Shown here: positions 53,147 to 62,421 of the stretch, in pieces | Numbering within the stretch: position 1 is the stretch's first letter | Layout of the letters: the number at the start of each line of letters is the position of its first letter | Assembly (NCBI RefSeq): GCF_019973775.1 | Contig: NZ_AP025032.1 | Span: 496,001-560,000 of the forward strand | Direction of reading: 5' to 3' | Source of the DNA: Aureimonas sp. SA4125 | GTDB lineage: Bacteria; Pseudomonadota; Alphaproteobacteria; Rhizobiales; Rhizobiaceae | DNA length: 64,000 nucleotides | Position numbers and translations under genes: made by a program | The notes under the pieces: generated by a model | The model's input: the letters and a program-made list of their open reading frames with translations, nothing else | What the model was told of the DNA's origin: nothing | Databases searched by the model: none

Positions 53147-54598
53147 ATGGGAACGCGGTCCGCCATCCGCGGCGTCGCCGCCGCCGTCCTCCTCTCGGCA
53201 TCCGTCGGTGCCGGCATGGCCCAGGGCAAGCCGGCCCCCTCGACGGCGCGCGAGACGCTGGAGAAGGCCGGTGCCTACTTCCGTGACCATCTCGGAGTGG
53301 GCGGCACCTATGTCTGGAAATACGGTGTCGACGGCAACATCCGGCGCGGCGAGGGCGGCGAGGTTTCGCCCACTCTCGGCTGGGTACAGCCGCCGGGCAC
53401 CCCGGCGGTGGGTGCAGCCTTCCTGCGCATCTACGACGTCACGGGCGACACGCAGTGGCTCGACGCCGCGCGAATCGTGGCGCGAGCCCTCGTTCGCACG
53501 CAGCTTCTGTCCGGCGGCTGGTTCCAGGCCATCGAGACCGACCCCGAGCGTTCCCAGCGGTGGTGTTACCGGTTGGAAATCGCCGCGGGGCAGCGCTGCA
53601 AGGAAGGCGAGCCGGATCGCAACAAAAGCATTCTCGACGACAACAACACGCAGAGCGTGATGAACTTCCTCATGTGGTTCGATCGTGCGGCGGGAGCGAC
53701 CGAGCCGGACGTGCGGGCCGCCATCGATTACGGCCTGAAACGGCTGATGGCGGCCCAGTACCGGAACGGCGCCTTTCCCGCCGCCTATTCGGAGAAGGCC
53801 CCCGGCGCCGAGCAGGACGTGGCGCCGCGCGCGAGCCTTCCGGCCGAGTGGCCGCGCGTCTGGCAGAAGCCGGACTCGCCGCCCTACTTCATCACCAACG
53901 ACAATCTCCAGCGCGACATGGGGCGCCTGTTCCTCAACGCCTTTCGCACCTATCGCAATCCGGCCTACCTGCAGACCGCGATGAAGATCGGCGATTTCCT
54001 CGTCGCCGCCCAACTGCCCGCTCCCCAGCAGGGCTGGGCCCAAACCTACGATCAGTCCCTTCAGCCGGTCTGGGGGAGAAAGTTCGAGCCTCCGGCCCTG
54101 GCGTCCTCCGAGACGGCCGGCAATATCGAATATCTCGTCGAGCTTCACGAACAGACCAGCAAGGCGCGTTACCTGGAAACCGCGGCCGCTGCCGCGGAAT
54201 GGCTGGATTCCGTGCGCCTTCCCGACGGCCCTTGGGCACGGTTCTACGAGCTGAGGTCCGACCGGCCGCTTTACGTCGATCCCGACTACAAGATCACGTA
54301 CGACGATCAGAAACTTCCGGATCACTACACGCTGCGGAGCGACTTCGGCATCCCGCGCGTGTTCGACCGGCTTCGCACCTCCCGGCGCGGCGGCAACCCT
54401 GCGCCCACCGGCTTCTGGGTCAACCGGGCGGACGCGATGGACCGCGAGGAGTTGGCCGCCGAGGCGCAGCGCCTGTCCGACCAGCTGGACGGGGAGGGCC
54501 GCTGGGTCGATGCGGGCTGGATCGACGGCGCGGCCTTCGTCGACGGCGTCTTCGTGCTGGCACGCTTGATGACGCTGTCCAGCGAGGCGGACAATTGA
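53147..54598 (+). CDS. Secreted pectate lyase-type protein (PL10/Pel-like)
   Basis: A 483-residue exported protein with a signal peptide cut near 'GAGMAQG'. 'LGWVQPPGTPAVGAAFLRIY', 'GGWFQAIETDPERSQRWC' and 'RNKSILDDNNTQSVMNFLMW' match the pectic acid lyase (Pec_lyase/PL10) alpha-barrel family. The later helices carry 'YFITNDNLQRDMGRLFLNAF'. It should cleave polygalacturonate by beta-elimination in the periplasm or outside. It sits 8 bases after the WbpM-like gene and before a second lyase, in a locus that also makes UDP-galacturonate. Trimming of the cell's own polymer is therefore as likely as attack on plant pectin. Confidence 0.8.
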   Translation: MGTRSAIRGVAAAVLLSASVGAGMAQGKPAPSTARETLEKAGAYFRDHLGVGGTYVWKYGVDGNIRRGEGGEVSPTLGWVQPPGTPAVGAAFLRIYDVTGDTQWLDAARIVARALVRTQLLSGGWFQAIETDPERSQRWCYRLEIAAGQRCKEGEPDRNKSILDDNNTQSVMNFLMWFDRAAGATEPDVRAAIDYGLKRLMAAQYRNGAFPAAYSEKAPGAEQDVAPRASLPAEWPRVWQKPDSPPYFITNDNLQRDMGRLFLNAFRTYRNPAYLQTAMKIGDFLVAAQLPAPQQGWAQTYDQSLQPVWGRKFEPPALASSETAGNIEYLVELHEQTSKARYLETAAAAAEWLDSVRLPDGPWARFYELRSDRPLYVDPDYKITYDDQKLPDHYTLRSDFGIPRVFDRLRTSRRGGNPAPTGFWVNRADAMDREELAAEAQRLSDQLDGEGRWVDAGWIDGAAFVDGVFVLARLMTLSSEADN

Positions 54599-54789
54599 AA
54601 CATCCTCCGTGCGACGCCCGTATGACCGAAACACCGCACGCTCGGATCCGCGTGCGGCTCGATCGCCGCACTTGCGCGGCACGTGTAGCGGAAACACCGG
54701 GGGCACGGGCGCTCGACGGTCGCTCCGACGTTTCGATGGCGGCGCCGATCGACGGTGCCGACCTGCGTCGCGTCGACGGGGCGACGCGC

Positions 54790-56187
54790 ATGCGGCCTTC
54801 GGCGGCTTCGGCGTCCCGCGAGCCGAAGCTTCGGCATTCCTACATTCTGTCCTTGCTCCGGGCGGCCGTCATCGTCGCCGCGCTCCCGGTGCACGCCCAC
54901 GCCCTCGGCGCCTTTCCCGGTGCGGAGGGCTTCGGTCGAGGCGCGACGGGCGGCCGCGACGGCCGGATCATCGACGTCGTCAATCTCGACGATTCCGGTC
55001 CGGGGAGCCTGCGAGCCTGCGTGCTCGAGACGGGCCCGCGAAGCTGCATCTTCCGGGTGGCCGGGGTCATCGTGCTCGAGCGGGCTCTTCTCGTCGACGG
55101 CCCCGCCGCGGCCAATCTGTCCATTCTCGGGCAGACCGCTCCAGGCGGCGGCATCACGCTCACCGTCTCGCCCGACTCCGAAAATCTATACCGCACGCCG
55201 CTGGTCATCCGACGCACGAGCGACGTGGTCGTTCGCCATTTGCGTCTGCGCTCGCGTTTCGCGAATTCGGTCCGCAACGTCGATGCCGTGACGGTGGAGG
55301 CAAGCCGGCGCGTCTACCTCGATCATGTCTCGGGGTCGTGGGCCACCGACGAGAACTTCAACACCCATGGCCAGACGAGCGAGCTCACGGTCGCCTATTC
55401 CATCTTTGGAGAGGGGCTGCGCAAGCACAGCAAATGCGCACTCATCGGGTCCGATCCTTCAGCCCCCCAAAGCATCAGCTTCTGGCGAAATCTCTGTATT
55501 TCCAACAACGATCGCAATCCCGACGTCAACCATTTTCAAAAATCGTGCGTCGAGATCACGGACAACCTGTTTTACAATGCCCGGTCGGAGTGGATGGAGG
55601 TCTTCAGCCAGTTTCCAGGTGGTACGACGACATCGGTCGTCGGCAACTACTTCAAGGCCGGTCCATCGACACTGGTTGCGACCTTCGCCTTGAAGTGGCA
55701 GGACGTCGAGAGTGCGGCGCAGCCTCAGATCTACATGAGCGACAATGCCGTCTGGTCTCCTCTGGGCAAGACAATCGGCATGGTTGCGCAGGACACCGCC
55801 CGCGTCCTTGTCGCCGAGCCGGCCTGTCCCCTAGAGTCCCCGACCTTTGCCGATCCCGCAAGGACCTACGGCGAAGTCCTCGCCTATGCCGGCGCTTTCC
55901 CACGCGACACTGTCGACGCGCGCTTCGTGAAGGAGGTTGGTGCACTCGGTTCTCCCGGCTCGGGGAAACTGCGCAACCGCGCTGGCGATCTCGACGTGGA
56001 GGTGCCCGCGACCCCCTATGCCGACCGCGATCTCGACGGGATGGCGGATTCCGTCGAAACACGCATGGGTGCAAATCCGGCGATTTTCGATGCATGGGAC
56101 GGGGTGGACGACGACGGCTGGTCAAGCTTCGACCGTTTCATGCAGTGGTTGTCGCAGGAGAGACTGGCGAATCGCTATCCCGAATGA
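54790..56187 (+). CDS. Secreted PL1-like pectate lyase, beta-helix
   Basis: A 465-residue exported protein. ATG 54790 is preferred because a signal peptide follows ('LLRAAVIVAALPVHAHALG'); ATG 54622 would add 56 atypical residues. The mature start 'GAFPGAEGFGRGATGG' and 'VVNLDDSGPGSLRACV' are hallmarks of bacterial PL1-like beta-helix lyases. 'RRVYLDHVSGSWATDENFN' and 'EITDNLFYNARSEWMEVF' form later coils. The C-terminal 'DRDLDGMADSVETRMG' is a calcium-binding dockerin-like motif often seen at the end of these proteins. Same operon as the PL10-type gene. Confidence 0.85.
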   Translation: MRPSAASASREPKLRHSYILSLLRAAVIVAALPVHAHALGAFPGAEGFGRGATGGRDGRIIDVVNLDDSGPGSLRACVLETGPRSCIFRVAGVIVLERALLVDGPAAANLSILGQTAPGGGITLTVSPDSENLYRTPLVIRRTSDVVVRHLRLRSRFANSVRNVDAVTVEASRRVYLDHVSGSWATDENFNTHGQTSELTVAYSIFGEGLRKHSKCALIGSDPSAPQSISFWRNLCISNNDRNPDVNHFQKSCVEITDNLFYNARSEWMEVFSQFPGGTTTSVVGNYFKAGPSTLVATFALKWQDVESAAQPQIYMSDNAVWSPLGKTIGMVAQDTARVLVAEPACPLESPTFADPARTYGEVLAYAGAFPRDTVDARFVKEVGALGSPGSGKLRNRAGDLDVEVPATPYADRDLDGMADSVETRMGANPAIFDAWDGVDDDGWSSFDRFMQWLSQERLANRYPE

Positions 56188-56328
56188 TGCGGGTTTGGTC
56201 GATCGGATCTGAAGCTACTTCGAGCCGGCGCGGCGATGGCCCTTGTGTCGACGCTCGCCAAGACATTGTCCGGAAAGGCCTACGACTTTCATCGCGAGTT
56301 TCGCCGCCCCGCCGGCGGCGCGATGCGT

Positions 56329-57618
56329 TCAGCGCCGAGCGCCCGGGGACGCAAGGCGGTCGGTCTGGATCTGGGTCGCCATGATACTGGGGGCCAGGCC
56401 GAGCAGCAGGGATACGACGAGAAAGCGCCCGTAGACATGCGGCGTCGCGTTCACCAGAAGCGCGAAAAGCGTCACGGAGGTGAAGGTACATGCGGCGGCC
56501 GGGCGATGGCCGGGGACCCTAAACGCCATGGCGGCGGTGACGAGGGCCCCGACCATCATCAGGCCGAACCCGATCATTCCCAAAAAGCCCGCTTCGACCC
56601 AGACGAGCAGATACATGTTGTGGACAGGCGCACCGTAGTCGCTGATCTCCCGATACTGGTCGGCGCCGACGCCAAGAAACATCGAGTTCTTCGTCATGGA
56701 CAGTGCATCGAGAACCAGTTCGAAGCGACCGGTAAAGGTGCCGGCCTGATCGATGCTGCCGGTTTCGAGCGCGCCGAGGACGCGGCGCTGGAAGACGATC
56801 GGCAAAAATACTGTGCCCCATGTCAGGACCGCGCCGTAGAGGACTGCGACCGCACCGGTCGAAAACCAGATCTGACGCCACGATCCTGAAACGAGAACCG
56901 AGGCGGCGACCGCGTAAAGGAGGCCGAAAAGCCCCGTGTTGGAGCCAGTTAGCATGATGGCGTAGGCGAAAAGCGGAATAATGAGCAGCAGCCAGACTGG
57001 CTTCATGTTGCCGGTGACCGCGAGCCAGAGCGCCAGGGGAACCGTCAGCGCGATGAGCGCGGCACATTCGTTCTCGCGCTCGACGAAGCCTTGCAGTCTG
57101 CCGCTGCCGCTGACGAAGGCGGTGTATCTTTCAAGGGAGATGTCGACGGCGTAGATGCCGTGAACGCACATGAGTGTGACCGACGCAACGAACACCCTCA
57201 GAAGGAAGACAGTTTCACGCAGAGTGCGAGAGAGGAGCACGTGGCTCATCAAGAGGTAGGCGAAGAGATACTGACCCGACAGCACCACGCCGCGCGTCGG
57301 ATCGCCGAAAACCAGGCTGCTCGCGAAGAGCATTCCCGCCATCAACACAAGGCCGGTGTTCCAGAGGAACGTTCCCGCACCGAGCGAGGCGAAAGTGAGC
57401 GTGCGGTTCATCACGAGGGCGAGAAGCGCGACGGTCGCGAAGACGTCGCTGGCAGTGAGGTAGAACGCGTCGGTTCGCAGGATATTGACTGGGGCCAGGA
57501 ACACGGCGGCCGCGGCGAGGGCCAGCTCGATACGATTCGAATCGTTGGTCTGCTCGACGGCGACGGGGGAAGCACGGTAATCCTCGTACCGGCCGTCGAA
57601 TCTCGGGGTCTGGTCCAT
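56329..57618 (-). CDS. O-antigen ligase/polymerase family membrane protein (Wzy-like)
   Basis: A 429-residue protein with about ten to eleven membrane helices. The large periplasmic loop and 'GTFTGRFELVLDALSMTKN', 'FLGVGADQYREISDYGAPVHNMYLL' form the Wzy_C/O-antigen-ligase signature with the conserved His. It probably polymerises repeat units on the periplasmic side. It is transcribed opposite to the flanking genes. The C-terminus is short and ends in the cytoplasm. Ligase activity cannot be excluded, but the locus content favours polymerase. Confidence 0.82.
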   Translation of the reverse strand: MDQTPRFDGRYEDYRASPVAVEQTNDSNRIELALAAAAVFLAPVNILRTDAFYLTASDVFATVALLALVMNRTLTFASLGAGTFLWNTGLVLMAGMLFASSLVFGDPTRGVVLSGQYLFAYLLMSHVLLSRTLRETVFLLRVFVASVTLMCVHGIYAVDISLERYTAFVSGSGRLQGFVERENECAALIALTVPLALWLAVTGNMKPVWLLLIIPLFAYAIMLTGSNTGLFGLLYAVAASVLVSGSWRQIWFSTGAVAVLYGAVLTWGTVFLPIVFQRRVLGALETGSIDQAGTFTGRFELVLDALSMTKNSMFLGVGADQYREISDYGAPVHNMYLLVWVEAGFLGMIGFGLMMVGALVTAAMAFRVPGHRPAAACTFTSVTLFALLVNATPHVYGRFLVVSLLLGLAPSIMATQIQTDRLASPGARR

Positions 57619-57901
57619 TGCCGGCCCTGCAATCGCCGCCTGGGGGTCGTCGATGGGTCGATGCCGGGGGCAATCGACCCATCGATCCGCGCATGACGAC
57701 TTTGCACAACGAATCGGGCACCCGGTCTAGGTACGCCGTCGGTCATGCCACTCGTCCATTCGGATGAGGCCCGCACCCCCGAACGTCTCCCTTTGGAGCC
57801 GTTTGGCCGATCCCCGCTGATGATAGGCTGCCTGCGCCGATGTGGGCAACGGATCGCATGTGGCGAACGGCGCATACCTTCCGTCCAAACCAAGGTGATC
57901 C
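57619..57901. promoter_or_regulatory. Divergent promoter region between wzy-like and wzc-like genes
   Basis: About 283 bp that must serve both genes. A TTGCAC lies at 57712 on the plus strand, but the nearest -10-like element is poorly spaced. An AAGGTGATCC site directly precedes the wzc-like ATG. Confidence 0.4.
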
Positions 57902-60190
57902 ATGCGTGCGAGCGTGCTGAACGAGGGAAGAACGGCGAAACATCCGACGGCGCACTACGCCGCGCCGCGGCGGGCCGAAACGAGAGGCGTCGGACCGCGC
58001 GAACTGTATGGCCTCTTTCGACGCCACAAGGCCTTGATGTCGATGCTCGCCGTGGCCGGTACGCTCGTATCCGCGGCCGCCGCCTATTTCATTCCCCAGA
58101 GCTTTACCGCCAGTTCGATGATCGTGCTCGCGCCGGAGGACCCCAACCTCCTGGAGGATCGATCCGATCAGACCGCGCAGCCTGCCAACCAGTTCAAGAC
58201 GAAGATGGACACAGAGACTGATCTCATGCAGTCGCGCGGCTTCACCGGCCGGGTGGTCGACGAGCTGAACCTGATCGCCGATCCGACCTTCAACACCTAC
58301 CTCACCCCTTTCGCCATCAGCGACGGGGGAGCGCCTACCGTCTTCCCCGCCCAGGTCCTCCAGTCTGCGTCGGCGGTATTAACAAATGCGTGGGCGGCGC
58401 TTCCTGAACATCGCGTTCCGCTTCCGCCGAGCTCCGTCCAGCGCGATAGGGCCATCTCGATGTTTCTGATGCGGCTCTCGATCACGCGCAAAGGCGAGAG
58501 CCTCGCCATGACGGTCTCAGTCTCGGGCCACGAGCCGGAGCGGACGGCGACGCTGGCCAACGCGGTCACGCGACTCTACGTGTCGTGGTCCCGCGACCAG
58601 AAACGCGACACCGCGCGGGGCGCCGTCGAGTTCTTGCGACAGCAAGCCGGCGAACTCGCCGTCCGGATTTCCAACCTTGAAGGCGAGATCGCCTCCTACA
58701 GTGGCATGGAAAACGTTTCGAGCGATCCTCGCGACGACCTTCTGCGCGCGGCGCTGCAGCAGGCGAACGAGCAACTCGGCGCCGCGCGCGAGGAAATGAC
58801 GAAGGCCCAGTCGCGTCTTGCAGAGGTGAACCTGCTGCATGTCGAGGCGAGCGCGGTCGGAAACGACCCGCTGCCGGCATCGCCGTTCCTGACGACGCTG
58901 CGCAGCGAGGAGGCGGTTGCACTGAAGGATCAGGCGCAACTCGCCGGCAATTTCGGAGCCAACCATCCGCTCATTCGGGCAAACGAGGCACGAGTCGCCA
59001 GCGTGCGCGCCCAGATTTCGCAGGAGATGCGCCGGATCGTTTCGATTCTCGAGAACGACGTCCGCGTCGCGCAGGGGCGCATCGCCCGGATCGAGGCGGA
59101 GATCGACGCCGCCAGCCAGCGGCTTCGTCACCGCAGTCATGCCGAAATCCGCCTGCGCGAACTTGATCGCGACCTCCTCACCGAGCAGAAGCTCTACGAT
59201 GTCGTTTCGGCCCGACTCGGCAAGCTGGACCCCTATTCGGAGATCGCCGAGCCCGGCGCGCGCGTCGTCTCGTTGGCCGAGGTTCCGTCCAGCCCGTCCT
59301 CGCCCGATCCCCGGGTCGTGATCGGCAGCGGATTTGCGGGCTCGCTCGTGGTGGCCTTCATTGCGGCGATGACCCTTGAAGGTATGGACAACAGGGTGCG
59401 CGACCCGAAGCGAGTGGCCGAAATCCTCGATGCTCCAATCCTGGCTTTCGTGCCGTATTTCCCCTGCCGGTTGTGGGGCGGCAGTACGAAAATCCTGCGG
59501 TATCTGTGCAAGCATCCCAACTCGGCCATCGCCGAGCGGTATCGCTCGGTATACAATCTTATTCAACGGCGAAATCCGGGCGTCCGGGAACAGGTGATCA
59601 TGGTCACATCCGGTCTTCCCCGCGAGGGCAAGACGACGACGGCGTTGGGGCTCGCGGTCACCGCCGCCCTAGAGGGGTCCTGGACGGTTCTCGTCGATCT
59701 CGATCTGCGCACCGGCGGACTTCGGCGCGCGATGGGATTGCCGCGCGACACGACGTCCCTCGAGGCCTATCTTAGGACCCACGCGGAGCTGCGCGACGTA
59801 ATCCACACCGTTCCCGGCCTGACGGGCCTTGACGTGATCGTCTCCGCCGCGATCGGCGATAGGGTCTCCGGCCACGTCAATGCCGAACATCTCGCACGCC
59901 TTTTCGAGGAGCTTCGGGCGACCTACGACGTGGTGATCGTCGATACGCCGCCCTTGATGATCGTCGACGACGCTGCGGTTCTGTCGGTCCTCGCCGACTG
60001 CGTCGTCCTGACGGCGGCATTGCCTCTCGGGACGGAAGACGAACTCTGCGATATCGGCGAACAGCTTCGCACCACCGGAATGCGCGTGGCCGGGATCGTC
60101 ATCAACGAGGTCGACGGCACCTCCGGCAACGGCGCATCCCCCAGCAGGCGTGTTCGGCTGAGGGACGCGAAAAGCTATTTCGGCGGCTGA
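57902..60190 (+). CDS. Polysaccharide co-polymerase / BY-kinase-like protein (Wzc/ExoP type)
   Basis: A 762-residue inner-membrane protein that sets chain length and couples polymerisation to export. An N-terminal helix (about residues 44-62) opens a Wzz-type periplasmic domain with long coiled-coil stretches (about 220-430). A second helix near 480 leads to the cytoplasmic kinase domain with Walker A 'SGLPREGKTTTALGLA', Walker A' 'TVLVDLDLRTGGLRRAM' and Walker B 'VVIVDTPPLMIVDD'. The C-terminus, 'RVRLRDAKSYFGG', has a single Tyr and no tyrosine cluster, so autophosphorylation control differs from E. coli Wzc. Confidence 0.9.
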   Translation: MRASVLNEGRTAKHPTAHYAAPRRAETRGVGPRELYGLFRRHKALMSMLAVAGTLVSAAAAYFIPQSFTASSMIVLAPEDPNLLEDRSDQTAQPANQFKTKMDTETDLMQSRGFTGRVVDELNLIADPTFNTYLTPFAISDGGAPTVFPAQVLQSASAVLTNAWAALPEHRVPLPPSSVQRDRAISMFLMRLSITRKGESLAMTVSVSGHEPERTATLANAVTRLYVSWSRDQKRDTARGAVEFLRQQAGELAVRISNLEGEIASYSGMENVSSDPRDDLLRAALQQANEQLGAAREEMTKAQSRLAEVNLLHVEASAVGNDPLPASPFLTTLRSEEAVALKDQAQLAGNFGANHPLIRANEARVASVRAQISQEMRRIVSILENDVRVAQGRIARIEAEIDAASQRLRHRSHAEIRLRELDRDLLTEQKLYDVVSARLGKLDPYSEIAEPGARVVSLAEVPSSPSSPDPRVVIGSGFAGSLVVAFIAAMTLEGMDNRVRDPKRVAEILDAPILAFVPYFPCRLWGGSTKILRYLCKHPNSAIAERYRSVYNLIQRRNPGVREQVIMVTSGLPREGKTTTALGLAVTAALEGSWTVLVDLDLRTGGLRRAMGLPRDTTSLEAYLRTHAELRDVIHTVPGLTGLDVIVSAAIGDRVSGHVNAEHLARLFEELRATYDVVIVDTPPLMIVDDAAVLSVLADCVVLTAALPLGTEDELCDIGEQLRTTGMRVAGIVINEVDGTSGNGASPSRRVRLRDAKSYFGG

Positions 60191-60334
60191 CTTCCAAAAA
60201 GCCGAAAGCGATTGCTCGCGCGCCGATCGTCTGCGCCGGCAGCGCGTGACGGTCGCATCCGCAGCGGACGATCGAGGTTGTAGAGCGAGATTTGCGCCTC
60301 CGAACGGACGTACGGCGCTTGAGGAGACGGCGGG

Positions 60335-61411
60335 ATGATCATGCACGTCATCACCAACTTCTCGGCAAATGCCGGCGCTGAGGCGATGCTGTCCCGCCTC
60401 ATCCGCGAGCCCAGCAACGCCCTCGTCGTTCCGCTCATCGACGTCTCCGACCGCTATCGGGAATCGTGCGGCCCCTCGGTCCGGTTCATGCCCCTGCATG
60501 CCGGTTCGGTGGCGCGGATGATGGGCGCCGTGCCCCGCCTCGCCCGCATCATCAAGGCGGAGAAGCCTGAGGCGATCGTCTGCTGGATGTATCACGCGAT
60601 GGTGGTCGGAGCGCTGGCCCACAGGATGTCGGGCGGCGAGGCGCCGCTATTCTGGAACGTCCGCCAGTCGCTCGACGACCCTAGGACGCTGACGCGAAGC
60701 GTGCGGCTGACCTTGCGTCTGTGCAGGGCGCTGTCTCGCTATCCCGGCGGTATCGTCTTCAACTCTGCACGTGCCGCCGAGCTGCACCGGCGCTTCGGTT
60801 TCCGAAACGCGCGCATGACGGTCATCCCGAACGGCTTCGACTTCGTCGACGCGGACCTGCCTAGCGCTCGGACGCCGCGCGTGTTCGGGATCGCCGCGCG
60901 ATTGCATCCCCAGAAGGACCATCGGACTTTCTTCAGGGCCGCGGCGCTGCTGTCGCGGCGTCATGCGCACGCGCGCTTTGTGGCTGCGGGCGCCGGCCTG
61001 GAGGACTGCGAGGGCGCCGCCGCCCGCCTCGTCGCGGAGAGCGGGGTGCCGGCGGAGGCCGTGAGCCTTTGCGGCGAGGTCGCGGACATGGAGAGCTTCT
61101 ACCGAAGCATCGATGTGTTGGTGCTCTCGTCGTTGACGGAGGGCTTTCCGAACGTCGTCGCCGAGGCGATGAGTTACGGCGTGCCGGTCGTCACCACCGA
61201 TGTCGGCGATGCCGCGGCGATCGTGGGCGATACGGGAATGGTGGTGCCCGCAGGGGACGACCAGGCGCTCGCCGCGGCGATGGAGCGGATGCTGCGTCTT
61301 TCCCCGGCCGAATATCGCGAGCGGTCGGCGGCGGCGCGGCGGCGCGTCGTCGAGCATTACTCGCTCCCCCGCGTGGCCGGCCAGTACGAGGCGCTGGTCG
61401 GGGCGATCTGA
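60335..61411 (+). CDS. GT4-family glycosyltransferase
   Basis: A 358-residue GT-B enzyme starting 'MIMHVITNFSANAGAEAMLSRL'. 'PLFWNVRQSLDDPRT', 'VIPNGFDFVDADLPS', 'IAARLHPQKDHRTFFRAAAL' and the E-x7-E region 'LSSLTEGFPNVVAEAMSYGVP' identify the family. Donor and acceptor are unknown. It follows the Wzc-like gene after 144 bases. Confidence 0.87.
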   Translation: MIMHVITNFSANAGAEAMLSRLIREPSNALVVPLIDVSDRYRESCGPSVRFMPLHAGSVARMMGAVPRLARIIKAEKPEAIVCWMYHAMVVGALAHRMSGGEAPLFWNVRQSLDDPRTLTRSVRLTLRLCRALSRYPGGIVFNSARAAELHRRFGFRNARMTVIPNGFDFVDADLPSARTPRVFGIAARLHPQKDHRTFFRAAALLSRRHAHARFVAAGAGLEDCEGAAARLVAESGVPAEAVSLCGEVADMESFYRSIDVLVLSSLTEGFPNVVAEAMSYGVPVVTTDVGDAAAIVGDTGMVVPAGDDQALAAAMERMLRLSPAEYRERSAAARRRVVEHYSLPRVAGQYEALVGAI

Positions 61412-61507
61412 CTGTCCGAAAAGCGATTCCGATTTGCCGGTGGATGCTTCGGCCACCGTCGCGCAATCGGCCGGCACGCCTCGCGGCCGAGCGTCTTGGC
61501 TCCGCGC

Positions 61508-62359
61508 CTATGCAATCGTCGCCGCCAGAACTTGCGGTTCGATTTCCGAGCCTCCACCCAGACGCTTCAACGGGCGAAAGTCGCAGTCTGGCCCAAGCTC
61601 AAAGAGCGTGGCCGCGTTGCCGCCGGCACGGTTGGTGCGGGTGGCGAGGAAGAGGGAGCCCGGCCCCCGCAGATAGACGCGGATGTTGGTGATAGCGCTC
61701 TCCAGCTCGCCGGCCGTGAAATAGCCGAGGTTCAGGATGTTGGCCGCCCGGACGACGTCGAACCTTCCCGCGAAGGCCGGACGCCGGATCAGGATGTCGT
61801 CCTCCATCACCTCGACGTCGCGTCGATGCAGAAGCCTCGGGCTGGCGAGGTGAACCGGTCTGCTGCGCCCCTGCGCGATGAGGGTTCGAACGCGACGGCC
61901 GAGCCCGTGCCGGGCGATCATTAGCGGCGCAAAGGCGAGCGTGGCGTAATCGAGACGCCGCACCCAGGCCCGGATCGCGGTCCCCGCCACGTCGTACTGC
62001 AGCGGGAACCCTTCCGGATCCGCCAGCACCCGCAGGCCCGGGGCCACTCCGACGATATGGGCCCGGAGAAAGAGGTCCGTCGCGGTGAGCGAGACCGTAG
62101 ATCCCTGCGCTCCGAGGAAGTCGAGAAACTCCAGCGACGTTACGCCGGACGAAACACCGATGTCGAGAGCGGACCGGATCGTGTCGGCGCGCTCCCGAAA
62201 GACCGGCCCGAACGCCTTTTCGATCTCCGTGAAGCGTGACGGCCGCGTCCGCTTGAACGTGCCGTTCCGCATCTTGAGATTTTCGAAAAATGCGGCTTCC
62301 GCGCCGGGGTCCCGTGCGGTGTCGTTCCGGGCGTAGAAGCGGTGGGCGGTCAGGCTCAT
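61508..62359 (-). CDS. SAM-dependent methyltransferase, CheR-like fold
   Basis: A 283-residue predicted methyltransferase. 'SALDIGVSSGVTSLEFLDFL' is the SAM-binding motif, and 'FDVVRAANILNLGYFTAGEL' with 'YLRGPGSLFLATRTN' resembles the CheR/Methyltransf_11 layout. ATG 62359 is preferred over TTG 62374 because a GAGAAGG site lies at the right distance. The substrate is unknown; its place between two glycosyltransferase genes suggests glycan methylation or chain capping, as inference. It lies on the same strand as, and downstream of, the next GT4 gene. Confidence 0.7.
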   Translation of the reverse strand: MSLTAHRFYARNDTARDPGAEAAFFENLKMRNGTFKRTRPSRFTEIEKAFGPVFRERADTIRSALDIGVSSGVTSLEFLDFLGAQGSTVSLTATDLFLRAHIVGVAPGLRVLADPEGFPLQYDVAGTAIRAWVRRLDYATLAFAPLMIARHGLGRRVRTLIAQGRSRPVHLASPRLLHRRDVEVMEDDILIRRPAFAGRFDVVRAANILNLGYFTAGELESAITNIRVYLRGPGSLFLATRTNRAGGNAATLFELGPDCDFRPLKRLGGGSEIEPQVLAATIA

Positions 62360-62421
62360 GACGGACCTTCTCAAAAAATCGGCCCATGCAGGGCAACGAT
62401 CGGATGCGATTTGCTGATTCT

